Source: an uncultured Bacteroidota bacterium (GTDB lineage: Bacteria; Bacteroidota; Bacteroidia; Flavobacteriales; Flavobacteriaceae). From it: a stretch of 43,965 nt of DNA. The stretch covers positions 1 through 43,965 of the forward strand of contig CACIXU010000015.1 of NCBI GenBank assembly GCA_902590705.1. Direction: 5' to 3'. Under the pieces are notes generated by a model. That model did no database searches, was not told the DNA's origin, and worked only from the letters and a program-made list of their open reading frames with translations. The position numbers and the translations under genes were made by a program. Positions 25,144 to 34,535 of this stretch are shown here, piece by piece (the stretch's first letter is position 1; every line of letters starts with the position of its first letter).

Positions 25144-26243
25144 TTCTTATAAAATTCGTTAATAGAATTACAAATATAATTTACACTCTCAGTATTTAAT
25201 CCTGGATATAAAGGAAGGCTTAACGATGTTTCTGCTAGTCTCTCAGTAATTGGAAAATCACCTTTATTATATCCCAAATGAACATAGGCTTTTTGGAGGT
25301 ATGGTGGGATGGGATAATGAATAGCTGTTCCAATTCCTTTCTCCTTTAAGAATTGTTGAAGTTGATCTCTTTTATCGACTTTGATGACATATAAATGATA
25401 TACGTGTTGGGCTCTTGGATCTATGTATGGTACTGTAATTCTATAATTTTTTGATAGGAGTTGATCATATTTTTTTGCTAACCTTTGTCTCTCTAATGTC
25501 CACTTTTCAATATATTTTAATTTGATATTTAAAATGGCTGCTTGTAATTCATCTAATCTGGAATTTGAACCAATGATATCACAAAAATACTTTTCAGAAG
25601 ACCCATAATTTCTATACTTAATTACATAATCAGAAAGTTTTTTATTCATAGTAGTTATACACCCTGCTTCTCCAAAAGCTCCAATATTCTTGGTAGGATA
25701 AAAACTAGTAGCATTGATATCTCCAAAACTACCAGTTATTTGATTGTTATATTTAGCCAAATGTGATTGAGCATTATCCTCCACAACATACAAATTATGT
25801 TTTTTTGCTATTCCCATTATTTTATCCATTTCACAAGGCTGACCATATAAATGTACAGGCATAATTGCCTTTGTTTTATTAGTGATTTTCTCTTCGATTT
25901 TGTTGGCATCTAAATTAAAAGTTTGTGGATCAGGTTCTACAGGTATAATTGTTGCTCCAACATTAGTTATAGAAAGCCAAGACGCTATGTAGGAATTGGA
26001 TGCGACGATTACCTCATCTTCTTTTGTAATTTTAAGAGCTTTTAATGATATGATCAATGCATCGAGTCCTGATCCGACTCCTACAGCAAACTTGGTGCAA
26101 TTTAATTTTGCGTAATTTTTTTCAAATTCAGTAAGATTTTTACCAAGAACATACCATTTTGACTTTATTACGGATTCTACGGCTAAAATAAGCTCTTCTG
26201 AGTGAGTTTCCAATTGTGTATTAAAAGAAATAAAGGGTATCAT
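25140..26243 (-). CDS. fdtB: DegT/DnrJ/EryC1 aminotransferase, FdtB-type sugar 3-aminotransferase
   Basis: 367 residues. PLP-dependent aminotransferase expected to aminate the 3-keto sugar made by the FdtA-type isomerase encoded two genes upstream, giving a dTDP-3-amino-3,6-dideoxyhexose. Substrate-pocket start (IPFISFNTQ), nucleotide-sugar site GVGSGLDALIISLKAL, EDNAQSHLA, and the PLP lysine in SFYPTKNIGAFGEAG (Lys185). YRNYGSSEKY and SRLDELQAAIL are family hallmarks. Overlaps both neighbours by 4 nt. The call as FdtB/QdtB type rests on the adjacent FdtA. Confidence 0.85.
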   Translation of the reverse strand: MIPFISFNTQLETHSEELILAVESVIKSKWYVLGKNLTEFEKNYAKLNCTKFAVGVGSGLDALIISLKALKITKEDEVIVASNSYIASWLSITNVGATIIPVEPDPQTFNLDANKIEEKITNKTKAIMPVHLYGQPCEMDKIMGIAKKHNLYVVEDNAQSHLAKYNNQITGSFGDINATSFYPTKNIGAFGEAGCITTMNKKLSDYVIKYRNYGSSEKYFCDIIGSNSRLDELQAAILNIKLKYIEKWTLERQRLAKKYDQLLSKNYRITVPYIDPRAQHVYHLYVIKVDKRDQLQQFLKEKGIGTAIHYPIPPYLQKAYVHLGYNKGDFPITERLAETSLSLPLYPGLNTESVNYICNSINEFYKN

Positions 26244-26911
26244 TTTATTTTTAATATTGCACCTTTAGAATGAAAAGATTTAGTTCTATAATATATCTTC
26301 CAGTTTTTTTCAAACCCTTTTTTTGATCGGACATATCCCCACGAAACTGGAAATCTTAAATCAAATAAACAAATAAAAAAAATTTTTATTTTAACAAGGA
26401 TAGTTTTTAAACTAATGATTTCTGCAGGAATAAAATAAATTAAACATACTTTTGATTCATATAGTTTCCTAAACAATTCATTTAATTGATCATCATCAAA
26501 CTCTGTATCAATTCTAGAAAGTAATACTATTGTGTTTGATGTGGAATTAATTTTAAAGTTTTTTGTAATATCAATTTTTGAAGATTTATTAAATATTTTA
26601 AATTTATTTATTCTTTTTATAGAGTCTGTATTATCAGAAACTTCACAATCCAAATTAAATTTTTTCATTAAATAATATTCCAACATACAGGACCCACTAC
26701 AAAAAGAAACTAATTTATTGAAAGAAAAATTATTTTTCATCTTCTCAAAATCAGATATAATTCTTGGTGTTGGTTTATAAGACTCTAATTTGTTTAGAAA
26801 TTCTTTTTTATTTTTCGGAATGAAATATGATTGATAGTCTATAGAATTTCTTAGTTTATTCCAGTTTTTTGAAATTTTTTTATCATGAATCGTATAGTTT
26901 TTAATTTTCAT
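26240..26911 (-). CDS. Unrecognised protein, possibly methyltransferase-like
   Basis: 223 residues from the ATG at 26911 (MKIKNYTIHD), which overlaps the upstream stop as ATGA and has AGGGG nearby. An in-frame ATG 27 codons upstream would run deep into the neighbour and is not preferred. Very Lys/Asn/Ile-rich. SFCSGSCMLEYYL (motif-I-like), DCEVSDNTDS (acidic-loop-like) and TIVLLSRIDTEF suggest a degenerate Rossmann fold; a hydrophobic stretch (VKIKIFFICLFDLRF) lies near residues 175-190. The sequence does not identify a function; context implies glycan biosynthesis. Confidence 0.6.
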   Translation of the reverse strand: MKIKNYTIHDKKISKNWNKLRNSIDYQSYFIPKNKKEFLNKLESYKPTPRIISDFEKMKNNFSFNKLVSFCSGSCMLEYYLMKKFNLDCEVSDNTDSIKRINKFKIFNKSSKIDITKNFKINSTSNTIVLLSRIDTEFDDDQLNELFRKLYESKVCLIYFIPAEIISLKTILVKIKIFFICLFDLRFPVSWGYVRSKKGFEKNWKIYYRTKSFHSKGAILKIK

Positions 26912-27555
26912 TTGACCCCTATTCCAATTGTTTGAGTCCAAAATAAATTTAGAGTTCCATAAACTCTTGAGATTAAATGAAATGCTTTCCAACCAAAAAT
27001 TGTTTTAATTACTTTCCAAAAGGGAGGCCATTTATGATATATATTACCTGTTTTGATTTGCTTAAAGCCAGCACTAGTTAGGAGGTTACCAAGGTTCATG
27101 GGGCTAAAACTGAATAAATGTTTATTCACATCGTCTTTTTTGAATTTATATAAAAAGCTGTCTAGTGGAACTACAATTATTATTTTCCCTTGTTTTTTAA
27201 GTTTTGAATAAAGATTTTTAATAATAAATAATGGGTTTTCACAATGCTCTAAAGCATGATTACTTATTATAACATCAATACTTTTATCTTGAATATGATC
27301 CAAATTTTCAAAACAATCTATCCCAAAATTAGACTTACAATAATCCCTAGCGATTGGATTAATCTCGATTCCAATCTTGTCTTTACAATCAAGATTATTT
27401 AAAAGGAACCCCCCTCCACACCCAAAATCTAAAACACTATGATTCCTTGAAATATACTTTTTAAACTTAAAAATATTGGCTTTACCTCCGAACTCACCTA
27501 TTTCTCTTTGATAATTATTAAAATACTCATTTCCATAATAATTTTTTGCTTTCAT
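26908..27555 (-). CDS. SAM-dependent methyltransferase (type 11/12)
   Basis: 215 residues. Motif I VLDFGCGGGFLLNNL, acidic loop KIGIEINPIA, and DVIISNHALEHCENPLFIIKNLYSKLKKQGKIIIVVPLD (motif II/III) are standard class I methyltransferase features. The HLFSFSPMNLGNLLTSAGFK region matches the type-11 C-terminal half. It lies between the FdtA and FdtB genes with 4-nt overlaps, so methylation of the 3-amino sugar or another residue of the repeat unit is plausible. Confidence 0.82.
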   Translation of the reverse strand: MKAKNYYGNEYFNNYQREIGEFGGKANIFKFKKYISRNHSVLDFGCGGGFLLNNLDCKDKIGIEINPIARDYCKSNFGIDCFENLDHIQDKSIDVIISNHALEHCENPLFIIKNLYSKLKKQGKIIIVVPLDSFLYKFKKDDVNKHLFSFSPMNLGNLLTSAGFKQIKTGNIYHKWPPFWKVIKTIFGWKAFHLISRVYGTLNLFWTQTIGIGVK

Positions 27556-27911
27556 TTGTTTTCAAAAATGTAGTCATTATAATCATAATATTCAGAGGCC
27601 AGAATAAGAAGAACCGTTCCCTCAGTAAAGTTATCCATCCAGTGGTAATCTTCAGGTTCAATCAATAAACCAGTTTCAGGGTTTTTTAAACTGAATTTTT
27701 TCATTTTTTCATTTTCTATTATTATATCACAACTTCCTTTTATACAAATCGCTAGCTGCCTAGTTTTTTTATGTCTATGAAAGCCTCTTTTTGAATCATC
27801 TACGTTGTAAATATAGAAGACACGTTTAATCTCAAAAGGAACTTTTTTTTCAATTACAGTTAAGGAACCTCTTGGGTCGCTATGAGTTACGAATTGGATT
27901 ATTTTAGTCAT
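27552..27911 (-). CDS. fdtA: FdtA/QdtA-type dTDP-4-keto-6-deoxyglucose 3,4-ketoisomerase
   Basis: 119 residues, single cupin. Moves the keto group of the RmlB product from C4 to C3 so it can be aminated. N-terminal THSDPRGSLTVIE, RVFYIYNV, the RGFHRHKKTRQLAICIKGS segment with the catalytic His pair (His45, His47), and LLIEPEDYHWMDNF. FdtA (galacto) and QdtA (gluco) differ in stereochemistry, which cannot be settled by eye. No FdtC/QdtC acetyltransferase is visible in the window. Confidence 0.87.
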   Translation of the reverse strand: MTKIIQFVTHSDPRGSLTVIEKKVPFEIKRVFYIYNVDDSKRGFHRHKKTRQLAICIKGSCDIIIENEKMKKFSLKNPETGLLIEPEDYHWMDNFTEGTVLLILASEYYDYNDYIFENK

Positions 27912-29004
27912 TGAGAATTAGTTGATCAAAAATTATTTTTTGGTAATGAAAGTTATATTTTTCGTCTATAATTTGCCTTACTTTTTTTTTGTCTGGCTTG
28001 AACTCTAAAAACGACTTAATTTTAATTGCCAAATCAATTGAGTCGCCCTCCTTAAAAAGGAAACCATTAACTCCTTGGATGATGGTTTCCACTTCAGGCA
28101 TTTGATTGTTGAAGTTACTATGAGAAGCAACAGCAGTTCCATAACTCAAAGAATGAATGGCGGTTAAACCAATATTTCCAGGAGAAATACAAAGGTCTGA
28201 GTTATAAATCAAACTACTAATCTCGTTTTCATCATATAATGACCCATAAAAATAAAAATTATTTAAACGAAGTTTGGTTGAAAGCTTAACTAAAAATTCT
28301 TTTTGATTACCATCTCCAATAATTAGAAGGTTTACTTTGTAGTTTGATTTGTCCAATTCTTTAACAGCACGAATTAGAATTTCAAGTTTTTTTTGTTGAG
28401 TTAGTCTGCCAATAAACAAAAGCGTAGGGTAATCATTTTTAAAATGTTCAATGCCAGAAGGTTTTTCGCTCTCCAGTTTTTCAAATAGTTTTTTTTGAAG
28501 TTCGTAGTCCAGAGAGTTATAAATTATTTCTAAATTTTCTTTTTGAAAACCATTTTTAATAAGAATCTGTTCTGCCCTTTTTTCATAAAGCAAGTGTTTG
28601 TCTGCTAATTTTAAAAAAAATAGCCTAAAGAATTTTTTAAATTCGGATTCATTGCCATAAATTCCATGACCCCAAAACCAAATTTCAATAGCTCTGATTT
28701 TGCATATAATGATTGCCAACCACGTAGAAATGACATTCATTTCCCCCATAAAAATAACAATATCAATTTTTTTTTTGCAAACTGTTTTGATCACGTTAGT
28801 TTGCCATATTAGTCTGGATTTAAAAATATAGTTTTTTAAACTATGAAATTTTTTACTCTTCAAAGAATTACTGGATTTTATTCCATTAAGTTCTTGACTA
28901 GAAAAAAAAATATTAAAATCGTAGCGTGTCTCCTCAATAAGTGATTTCCAGATGGACTCTCTATATTTAGGAAAGATATTTGTGAAGTAATATACTGACT
29001 TCAA
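27904..29004 (-). CDS. GT4-family glycosyltransferase
   Basis: 366 residues. Retaining GT-B transferase. The C-terminal half has LLFIGRLTQQKKLEILIRAVKEL, LLIIGDGNQKEFL and DLCISPGNIGLTAIHSLSYGTAVASHSN with the donor-site glutamate region PEVETI, then GVNGFLFKEGD, in the normal order. The N-terminal half is more divergent and AT-rich. Overlaps fdtA by 8 nt and follows fcl by 1 bp. Donor unknown; GDP-fucose is made by the two genes upstream. Confidence 0.87.
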   Translation of the reverse strand: MKSVYYFTNIFPKYRESIWKSLIEETRYDFNIFFSSQELNGIKSSNSLKSKKFHSLKNYIFKSRLIWQTNVIKTVCKKKIDIVIFMGEMNVISTWLAIIICKIRAIEIWFWGHGIYGNESEFKKFFRLFFLKLADKHLLYEKRAEQILIKNGFQKENLEIIYNSLDYELQKKLFEKLESEKPSGIEHFKNDYPTLLFIGRLTQQKKLEILIRAVKELDKSNYKVNLLIIGDGNQKEFLVKLSTKLRLNNFYFYGSLYDENEISSLIYNSDLCISPGNIGLTAIHSLSYGTAVASHSNFNNQMPEVETIIQGVNGFLFKEGDSIDLAIKIKSFLEFKPDKKKVRQIIDEKYNFHYQKIIFDQLILND

Positions 29005-29005
29005 T

Positions 29006-29938
29006 TCAAGAATGATTTAAAAAGTCGTAATAGGTTAGAGAAATACCTACGTTCAAATTTATTTTAGATTTCCATCCCAACTTATGAAATTTACTGCAAT
29101 CCAATAATTTCCTTGGAGTTCCGTCGGGCTTTGAGCTGTCCCAAAGTATTTTTCCTTTGAAACCTATTTCTTTTTTTATTAATTCTGCGAGTTCTAGTAT
29201 GGTAAGTTCCTCCTTGGAGCCAATATTGTAAATGCTTTCATCAAGCTCGTTTTCAATAGTAAATAATACTGCTGAAGAGAGGTCATCAACGTGAAGGAAT
29301 TCCCTTAAAGGAGTTCCTGAACCCCATAAACTTACACTGTCAAGATTATTCACTTTACCCTCGTGAAACTTTTTGATAAGTGCGGGTAAAACATGAGATG
29401 TTTTTAAATCATAATTATCATTGGGGCCATATAAGTTTGTGGGCATTAAGGAAACATAATCATAACCAAACTCTTTTTTAATTGCCTGAATCAGCTTTAC
29501 TCCAGAAATTTTGGCAATTGCATACCATTGATTAGAAGGTTCCAAGGCACTTGACAGTAAGTATTCTTCTTTTAGGGGTTGAGGGGCTAATTTTGGATAT
29601 ATACATGAGCTACCTAAAAAAATAAATTTTTTTACTTTATTATCAACTGCTGATCTAATCAAATTGTTTTGAATTAACATGTTATCCATTAAAAATCTAT
29701 AGGGGTATTCATTGTTTGCCCATATACCTCCAACAATAGCGGCTGAATCAATTATGATATCTGGTTTTTCATTAGAAATAAAACTTTCAACTTTTTTTTG
29801 ATTCCTGAGGTCTAATTCTTTAGATCCTAAAAATATTAAGTTATTGTAGCCTTTGCTTTTTAACATTCGGATACAAGCTGAACCAACCATTCCATTATGG
29901 CCAGCAATGTATATTTTTGATGATTTAGATATAGACAT
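29006..29938 (-). CDS. fcl: GDP-L-fucose synthase
   Basis: 310 residues. Bifunctional 3,5-epimerase/4-reductase turning GDP-4-keto-6-deoxymannose into GDP-L-fucose. [15 protein letters not shown] (NADP site), [37 protein letters not shown] and [12 protein letters not shown] with the Tyr-Lys pair are all specific to this family; [13 protein letters not shown] follows. TAATG overlap with gmd upstream. Confidence 0.96.
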   Translation of the reverse strand: MSISKSSKIYIAGHNGMVGSACIRMLKSKGYNNLIFLGSKELDLRNQKKVESFISNEKPDIIIDSAAIVGGIWANNEYPYRFLMDNMLIQNNLIRSAVDNKVKKFIFLGSSCIYPKLAPQPLKEEYLLSSALEPSNQWYAIAKISGVKLIQAIKKEFGYDYVSLMPTNLYGPNDNYDLKTSHVLPALIKKFHEGKVNNLDSVSLWGSGTPLREFLHVDDLSSAVLFTIENELDESIYNIGSKEELTILELAELIKKEIGFKGKILWDSSKPDGTPRKLLDCSKFHKLGWKSKINLNVGISLTYYDFLNHS

Positions 29939-31059
29939 TATTCAAAATGGTTTAAAGAATCATATCCCCCTTTTTCTAAATATTTTAATTTGTGAATCTG
30001 CTTCAAATCTGAATCCATCATGTCCCTTACCAACTCACCCAATGTTGTTTCAGGAACCCATCCCAATTTTTCTTTTGCTTTTGTCGCATTGCCAACCAAA
30101 ACATCTACCTCTGTGGGCCTATAGTAACTTGAGTCAATCGCCAGCACCTGCTGACCTTTTTTTAATTTATATTTTGAAGAAGAGCAATCTGCTACAATTG
30201 CAACTTCATCTATACCTTTTCCAACAAACTTTAATGTAACTCCTATATGGGCAAAACTCATTTTGACAAAATCGCGAACAGTAGTGGTTTTTCCAGTAGC
30301 AATAACCCAATCTTCAGGGATATCTGCTTGAAGAATCATCCACATCATCCTGACATAGTCTTTAGCGTGCCCCCAATCCCTTTTTGCATCCAAATTCCCG
30401 AGATATAATATATCCTGAATTCCATAAGCTATTTTAGATACAGCTCTAGTGATTTTTCTGGTCACAAAGGTTTCCCCTCTAACGGGCGATTCATGATTGA
30501 ATAAAATTCCGTTACAGGCAAAAAAATCATAGGCCTCTCTATAGTTTACTGTTATCCAATAAGCATACATCTTAGCTACACCATATGGACTTCGAGGATA
30601 GAAAGGGGTTGATTCAGTTTGTGGAATTTCTTTAACTTTTCCAAATAACTCTGAGGTTGAAGCTTGATATATTCTGACTTTCTTTTCCATTCCCAATAAA
30701 CGAATTGCCTCAAGTATTCTTAGTGTTCCTAAGGCATCTACATTTGCAGTATATTCAGGAATTTCAAATGAAACTTTTACATGGCTCATTGCAGCAAGAT
30801 TATATATCTCATCGGGTTGAACCTCTTTAAGAATTCGAATAATATTTAAACTGTCAGTTAAATCACCGTAGTGAAGGAAAAAATTTTTATTTTCGATATG
30901 TGGGTCTTGATATAAATGATCTATCCTTTGTGTATTAAACGAGGAAGATCTTCTTTTTACACCATGGACAATATATCCTTTACTTAATAAAAGCTCTGAA
31001 AGATAAGCCCCATCTTGACCAGTTATTCCTGTGATGAGCGCTTTTTTTTGATTTTTCAT
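29938..31059 (-). CDS. gmd: GDP-mannose 4,6-dehydratase
   Basis: 373 residues, standard length. Forms GDP-4-keto-6-deoxy-D-mannose, the precursor of GDP-L-fucose. [39 protein letters not shown], the YGDLTDSLN loop, [23 protein letters not shown] and [12 protein letters not shown] are diagnostic, as is [20 protein letters not shown]. Directly coupled to fcl downstream (TAATG) and overlapping the FkbM gene by 4 nt. Confidence 0.97.
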   Translation of the reverse strand: MKNQKKALITGITGQDGAYLSELLLSKGYIVHGVKRRSSSFNTQRIDHLYQDPHIENKNFFLHYGDLTDSLNIIRILKEVQPDEIYNLAAMSHVKVSFEIPEYTANVDALGTLRILEAIRLLGMEKKVRIYQASTSELFGKVKEIPQTESTPFYPRSPYGVAKMYAYWITVNYREAYDFFACNGILFNHESPVRGETFVTRKITRAVSKIAYGIQDILYLGNLDAKRDWGHAKDYVRMMWMILQADIPEDWVIATGKTTTVRDFVKMSFAHIGVTLKFVGKGIDEVAIVADCSSSKYKLKKGQQVLAIDSSYYRPTEVDVLVGNATKAKEKLGWVPETTLGELVRDMMDSDLKQIHKLKYLEKGGYDSLNHFE

Positions 31060-31715
31060 AATTTTCCTTTAATATAAAATAAATTCCTGTCTTCCGTTTT
31101 AAAAAGATGATACCCGTTTTTTACTAAGTATTGATTTAAAGAAATTTTGTTTTCATTTGCCTCAGTTAAAATTATTTTGATATTATATTTTGCCAAGTCC
31201 AATGATTTAAGAACTTGAAAATCGTGGCCCTCAACGTCTAAGGTAAGTAAATCAATTTTCTGACCCTCTGGGAGGTAAAGCTCAAAAACTTTACTTAATG
31301 TGATTGGCATCATTTTCTTTTTTTTAGTTGGTGTGAAGCCAATTTCATTAAGTTTTTTTAAACGATCTTTACTCAATATTCCATTAAGTGCGCTATCATT
31401 GAAAAAATAAAAATTAACTAATTTGGTGCTGTTAGAAATTATGTAATTTAAATTAATATCCCTTTTTCTAAAAGTCTCAAAAATCCATAGATTTTTTTTG
31501 TCAGCATCTATGTTTATGCCATTCCAGCCCTTTTTGTACAATATTGCAGTATTTGAAAATCTAAATGGATGGTGAGCTCCCACATCGACATAAAAACCAT
31601 TGGAAATATTTTTAAATATTTCTTGGATTATTTTTTCCTCATTTCCTTGGGAAAAATTTCTTTTCTTTATTAGTACCCAATAAAAAAAACTAATTAGTCT
31701 GTGGATTAATGTCAG
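31056..31715 (-). CDS. FkbM-family methyltransferase, start uncertain
   Basis: The first standard start (GTG at 31583) falls inside SAM motif I ([15 protein letters not shown]), which cannot be a true N-terminus. Reading upstream, the same frame stays open to a TAG at 31719-31721 and gives family-like sequence ([18 protein letters not shown], then [12 protein letters not shown]) with no ATG, GTG or TTG. CTG at 31715 is the only near-cognate start, giving ~219 residues. The rest is a good FkbM domain: [28 protein letters not shown] and IILTEANEN. Either a non-canonical start or a lost start codon or frameshift. Likely O-methylates a surface sugar; overlaps gmd by 4 nt. Confidence 0.72.
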   Translation of the reverse strand: MTLIHRLISFFYWVLIKKRNFSQGNEEKIIQEIFKNISNGFYVDVGAHHPFRFSNTAILYKKGWNGINIDADKKNLWIFETFRKRDINLNYIISNSTKLVNFYFFNDSALNGILSKDRLKKLNEIGFTPTKKKKMMPITLSKVFELYLPEGQKIDLLTLDVEGHDFQVLKSLDLAKYNIKIILTEANENKISLNQYLVKNGYHLFKTEDRNLFYIKGKL

Positions 31716-31718
31716 AAC

Positions 31719-31806
31719 CTAAAGTTTTAAAATGATTTAAGTTTTTTTAAAAATTAGTGAAAATAACTTTTGATCATAATAAATATGAAAAAAAATTAAA
31801 AGCATG
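31719..31806. other. Largest non-coding gap in the glycan run
   Basis: 88 bp, very AT-rich, between the FkbM gene and the GT-B gene downstream. No TAnnTTTG promoter, hairpin terminator or RNA motif was recognised. It is the only gap over 40 bp in about 24 kb of same-strand glycan genes. Confidence 0.5.
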
Positions 31807-33306
31807 TTAATTCAATAACTCTTTTGTTTTCATATTCATTCTGTTGATATTTTTTATATTAATTCCATCAATTACTTTTCTCTTGATCATGTAGTCGCTT
31901 GACTTGTGGATATAATGGATGTAGTAATACTTGGCTACCTCTGTCTTAAGATTATTACAGTTTTTTAAACTATTGACATTTAAAATAAGATCCTTATACT
32001 GATTTCTGTTCTTTGCAAAAAATCCAATATTGAATGCTGATACAGGATTCTCAGCACAATATATACATTTGATCCCAAAAAAAGCCAATTCAGGAATCAC
32101 CGTGCCATGATGACTAATACCAAACTTAATATTCCTTTTAAAAAGAGAGATATTTGAAATTAATGGATTTAGCCAAATGAGATCTTTATAAATTTCCTTG
32201 ATTTTTTCTTGGAACCTTAAGCTCTCTGGAATCTGATATGGATGAGGTTTAATTGCTATTTTTAGATTGTATTCTCTTATTATATCAAGTGTAAAAATTG
32301 CCCATTCGTAAAAGTCATTAAATATTACCTCCCCATATAACTTATGTGCGTCATAAAAATCATGTAGAAAAAGAACTCCATCAATTGATTGATAATTATC
32401 AAATTGAACATTATAATCAACATATGGATTACTTTTCATTAATTTAATATATCCGGTATCGTCTTTACCCTCAAATCTTGAGCTAAAGACTTTCAAACTA
32501 TTTTGAATTATTTTATTATTAAAATCAATTTTTTTCAAAATATTTTTATAAGACTTTGTGGTTTCCATCATATAAATATCATCAAATGAGTGAAGTTTAA
32601 ACATCTGGGTGAAATTACCTGAGGTAAATACCTTTGATGATTTTTTTAAAAAAACCCTTAGGGGAATTCCGTGGTATGTATAAACAGCCTGCGAGAAAAA
32701 TACTTTTTGAAAGTTTGGAATATTTGGAAGATTTAAAAAGTAAGTAATTTGATTAATTGATCTATGAAGTGATAAAAAGTATGAAAAACTTTTAAGGTTA
32801 AGCGTTGGGATTTTTTTAGAAAACCTAACAACTGTATCGTAAATTAAATCACCACACCTAATGCCTTTATATGAAAATGATATAAGCTGTTTTTTATTTT
32901 TAATTTCAAAAAATATTTTTACTGCCTTAAATATATTTATGATTTTTAAACGAAAAGAAAGGTTTGCTTGATCATAGAACTGAGTAACACCTATAGAAGA
33001 ATACATTTTTTTTAATTTTTTCTTATTCAAATGATTGACAAAAAGTTTTATAATCATAGGAATAAGAAGAATTATATCTTTAAATTTTAGATTTAAAGGA
33101 CTACAAATTACACCATAAATTTTGTTTACGTTTTCATGTTCATTTTCAATAACAAGTGAAAATAATTTTAAATAAAAAATATCGTTCACACATTGAATAA
33201 GGATCGGTTTTCCTATGGGGTTAGGACTAAAAATTCCTTTTTGACAAAACTCTTTTTCAAACTTATCTAAAAAAATTAATTTTTTATAATTTGAAAAATT
33301 AATCAT
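31807..33306 (-). CDS. Putative GT-B/capsule-synthesis-like transferase
   Basis: 499 residues, Lys/Asn/Ile/Phe-rich, no signal peptide. The C-terminal third resembles KpsC/KpsS-like or CDP-glycerophosphotransferase-like GT-B proteins: VLFLHDFYDAHKLYG, then LKIAIKPHPYQIPES (a KPHP donor-site motif), KFGISHHGTVIPELAFFGIKCIY, NPVSAFNIGFFA. The N-terminal half has no recognised domain. It overlaps the PseA-type amidotransferase gene by 8 nt, at the downstream end of the nonulosonate block, so transfer of that sugar is a reasonable hypothesis. Family placement by motif only. Confidence 0.55.
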   Translation of the reverse strand: MINFSNYKKLIFLDKFEKEFCQKGIFSPNPIGKPILIQCVNDIFYLKLFSLVIENEHENVNKIYGVICSPLNLKFKDIILLIPMIIKLFVNHLNKKKLKKMYSSIGVTQFYDQANLSFRLKIINIFKAVKIFFEIKNKKQLISFSYKGIRCGDLIYDTVVRFSKKIPTLNLKSFSYFLSLHRSINQITYFLNLPNIPNFQKVFFSQAVYTYHGIPLRVFLKKSSKVFTSGNFTQMFKLHSFDDIYMMETTKSYKNILKKIDFNNKIIQNSLKVFSSRFEGKDDTGYIKLMKSNPYVDYNVQFDNYQSIDGVLFLHDFYDAHKLYGEVIFNDFYEWAIFTLDIIREYNLKIAIKPHPYQIPESLRFQEKIKEIYKDLIWLNPLISNISLFKRNIKFGISHHGTVIPELAFFGIKCIYCAENPVSAFNIGFFAKNRNQYKDLILNVNSLKNCNNLKTEVAKYYYIHYIHKSSDYMIKRKVIDGINIKNINRMNMKTKELLN

Positions 33307-34531
33307 TTAAGCCTGAATTAGTTACATTGTGTTTTAACTTCCACTCACCCTTTTGATCTTTGCCCCATATGTGAGGAGATCTAAATTTGTCAACAGTTTC
33401 TTGAAATTCATTTTCACTAATTTCAATGTATTCTAAAAATTCATGGAAATATTTTTTTGGGAATTCCTGATCAAATTTTCTAACCAGTGCTACCCCCTCA
33501 TCCCTAGTTATTTTACCATTTCTAATTTCCTGGGCGGCATCATAGGTGGCTCTGCCAATGCCAAACTTAATCAATGTAGTATAATAATGAAAATTATCAA
33601 TTTTGTCATCAATACTACTGTATTTTGAATATGTTCCCTCTGTTCGCTCAGTGTTTGCAGAAAATCCGTTATGTTCAGATGAATAATAATAAGCCTCTTG
33701 GGGATCCCATTTTAAATAATATCCCAAGAATTGAACATTGATTTTTGAAGATTTTATTTTTTCATATGGAAATGGAAAATAAGGAATAAAGTCATTTAAT
33801 TTATAATCGTATTGATCAATAATATCCTTTACTTTGACACCTCCTAAAATTAGATCTAATGGGCTAGATTTTTGAGAAAAATATTTTGGGTCAAGATTAG
33901 GGATTTTGTTTTCGTCAATTTCATTACCGTATTCTGCTTGATTTTCTCCGTACATTACTAAATTAATTCCAAATTTCTCAGCCATTGATGCCCCTATTTG
34001 TTTTTGACCCAATATGAAAGGTTGAAAAGGATGTAATAAGTTTTTGAAAGCTAGTTTTGTTAATAGACGATGAAGTCTACCATTGGGAGTGTATAAAATA
34101 TTATCAAAACCGCCAACGTGTACCCAATTTGTGAAATTTTTCCAACCAATTTCGGTGTAAAGGTGTGGAGCCCATGTTACAGTTAGGGGATTCATCCCAT
34201 ATTTATATTTAAGAATGTGTGATTGGAAGCCACTATCCTTTCCCCCACTTCCTGGGATTAAAACATCATAGCTTCCATCATTTTTCCTGTACTTGTCACA
34301 GAGCCTTTGAAGTAATAACTCCCTTTTCTCCCAGTTTATGTTTTTTTGTTTTTGGTCATTATAATTGCACGCCGCACAAACACCTTCTTCATCAAAGTTA
34401 ATTACTTCTTTTTTTTCATTTTTATCATGTTTAAACTCAATAGTAGAGCTTGGTCTTTGATTGGAAATGACACATTTTTTACAAAAAATGACTTTTTCGG
34501 GCAAACCGTACAGTACTTTATTATGTTTCAT
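33299..34531 (-). CDS. N-acetyl sugar amidotransferase (PseA/WbpG family)
   Basis: 410 residues. ATP-dependent enzyme that turns an N-acetyl group of a sugar into an acetamidino group using ammonia supplied by a HisH/HisF-type pair. Zinc-type CxxC pairs at Cys17/Cys20 and Cys52/Cys55 (FCKKCVISNQRPSS, GVCAACNY) precede the PP-loop SGGKDS (95-100). VTWAPHLYTEIGWKNFTNWVHVGGFDN and YGENQAEYGN are family hallmarks. Known members act on pseudaminic/legionaminic acids (PseA of Campylobacter) and on ManNAc3NAc-type uronic acids (WbpG of Pseudomonas O5). Four base pairs separate it from the hisH-like gene. With NeuB/NeuC types nearby, a nonulosonate is the more likely substrate. Confidence 0.9.
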   Translation of the reverse strand: MKHNKVLYGLPEKVIFCKKCVISNQRPSSTIEFKHDKNEKKEVINFDEEGVCAACNYNDQKQKNINWEKRELLLQRLCDKYRKNDGSYDVLIPGSGGKDSGFQSHILKYKYGMNPLTVTWAPHLYTEIGWKNFTNWVHVGGFDNILYTPNGRLHRLLTKLAFKNLLHPFQPFILGQKQIGASMAEKFGINLVMYGENQAEYGNEIDENKIPNLDPKYFSQKSSPLDLILGGVKVKDIIDQYDYKLNDFIPYFPFPYEKIKSSKINVQFLGYYLKWDPQEAYYYSSEHNGFSANTERTEGTYSKYSSIDDKIDNFHYYTTLIKFGIGRATYDAAQEIRNGKITRDEGVALVRKFDQEFPKKYFHEFLEYIEISENEFQETVDKFRSPHIWGKDQKGEWKLKHNVTNSGLND

Positions 34532-34535
34532 AGAA

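Noticed and set aside
26912-26992. Upstream ATG for the cryptic gene at 26240
   Set aside because: It would overlap 85 nt of a conserved methyltransferase gene, while the ATGA-coupled start at 26911 is typical of this operon.
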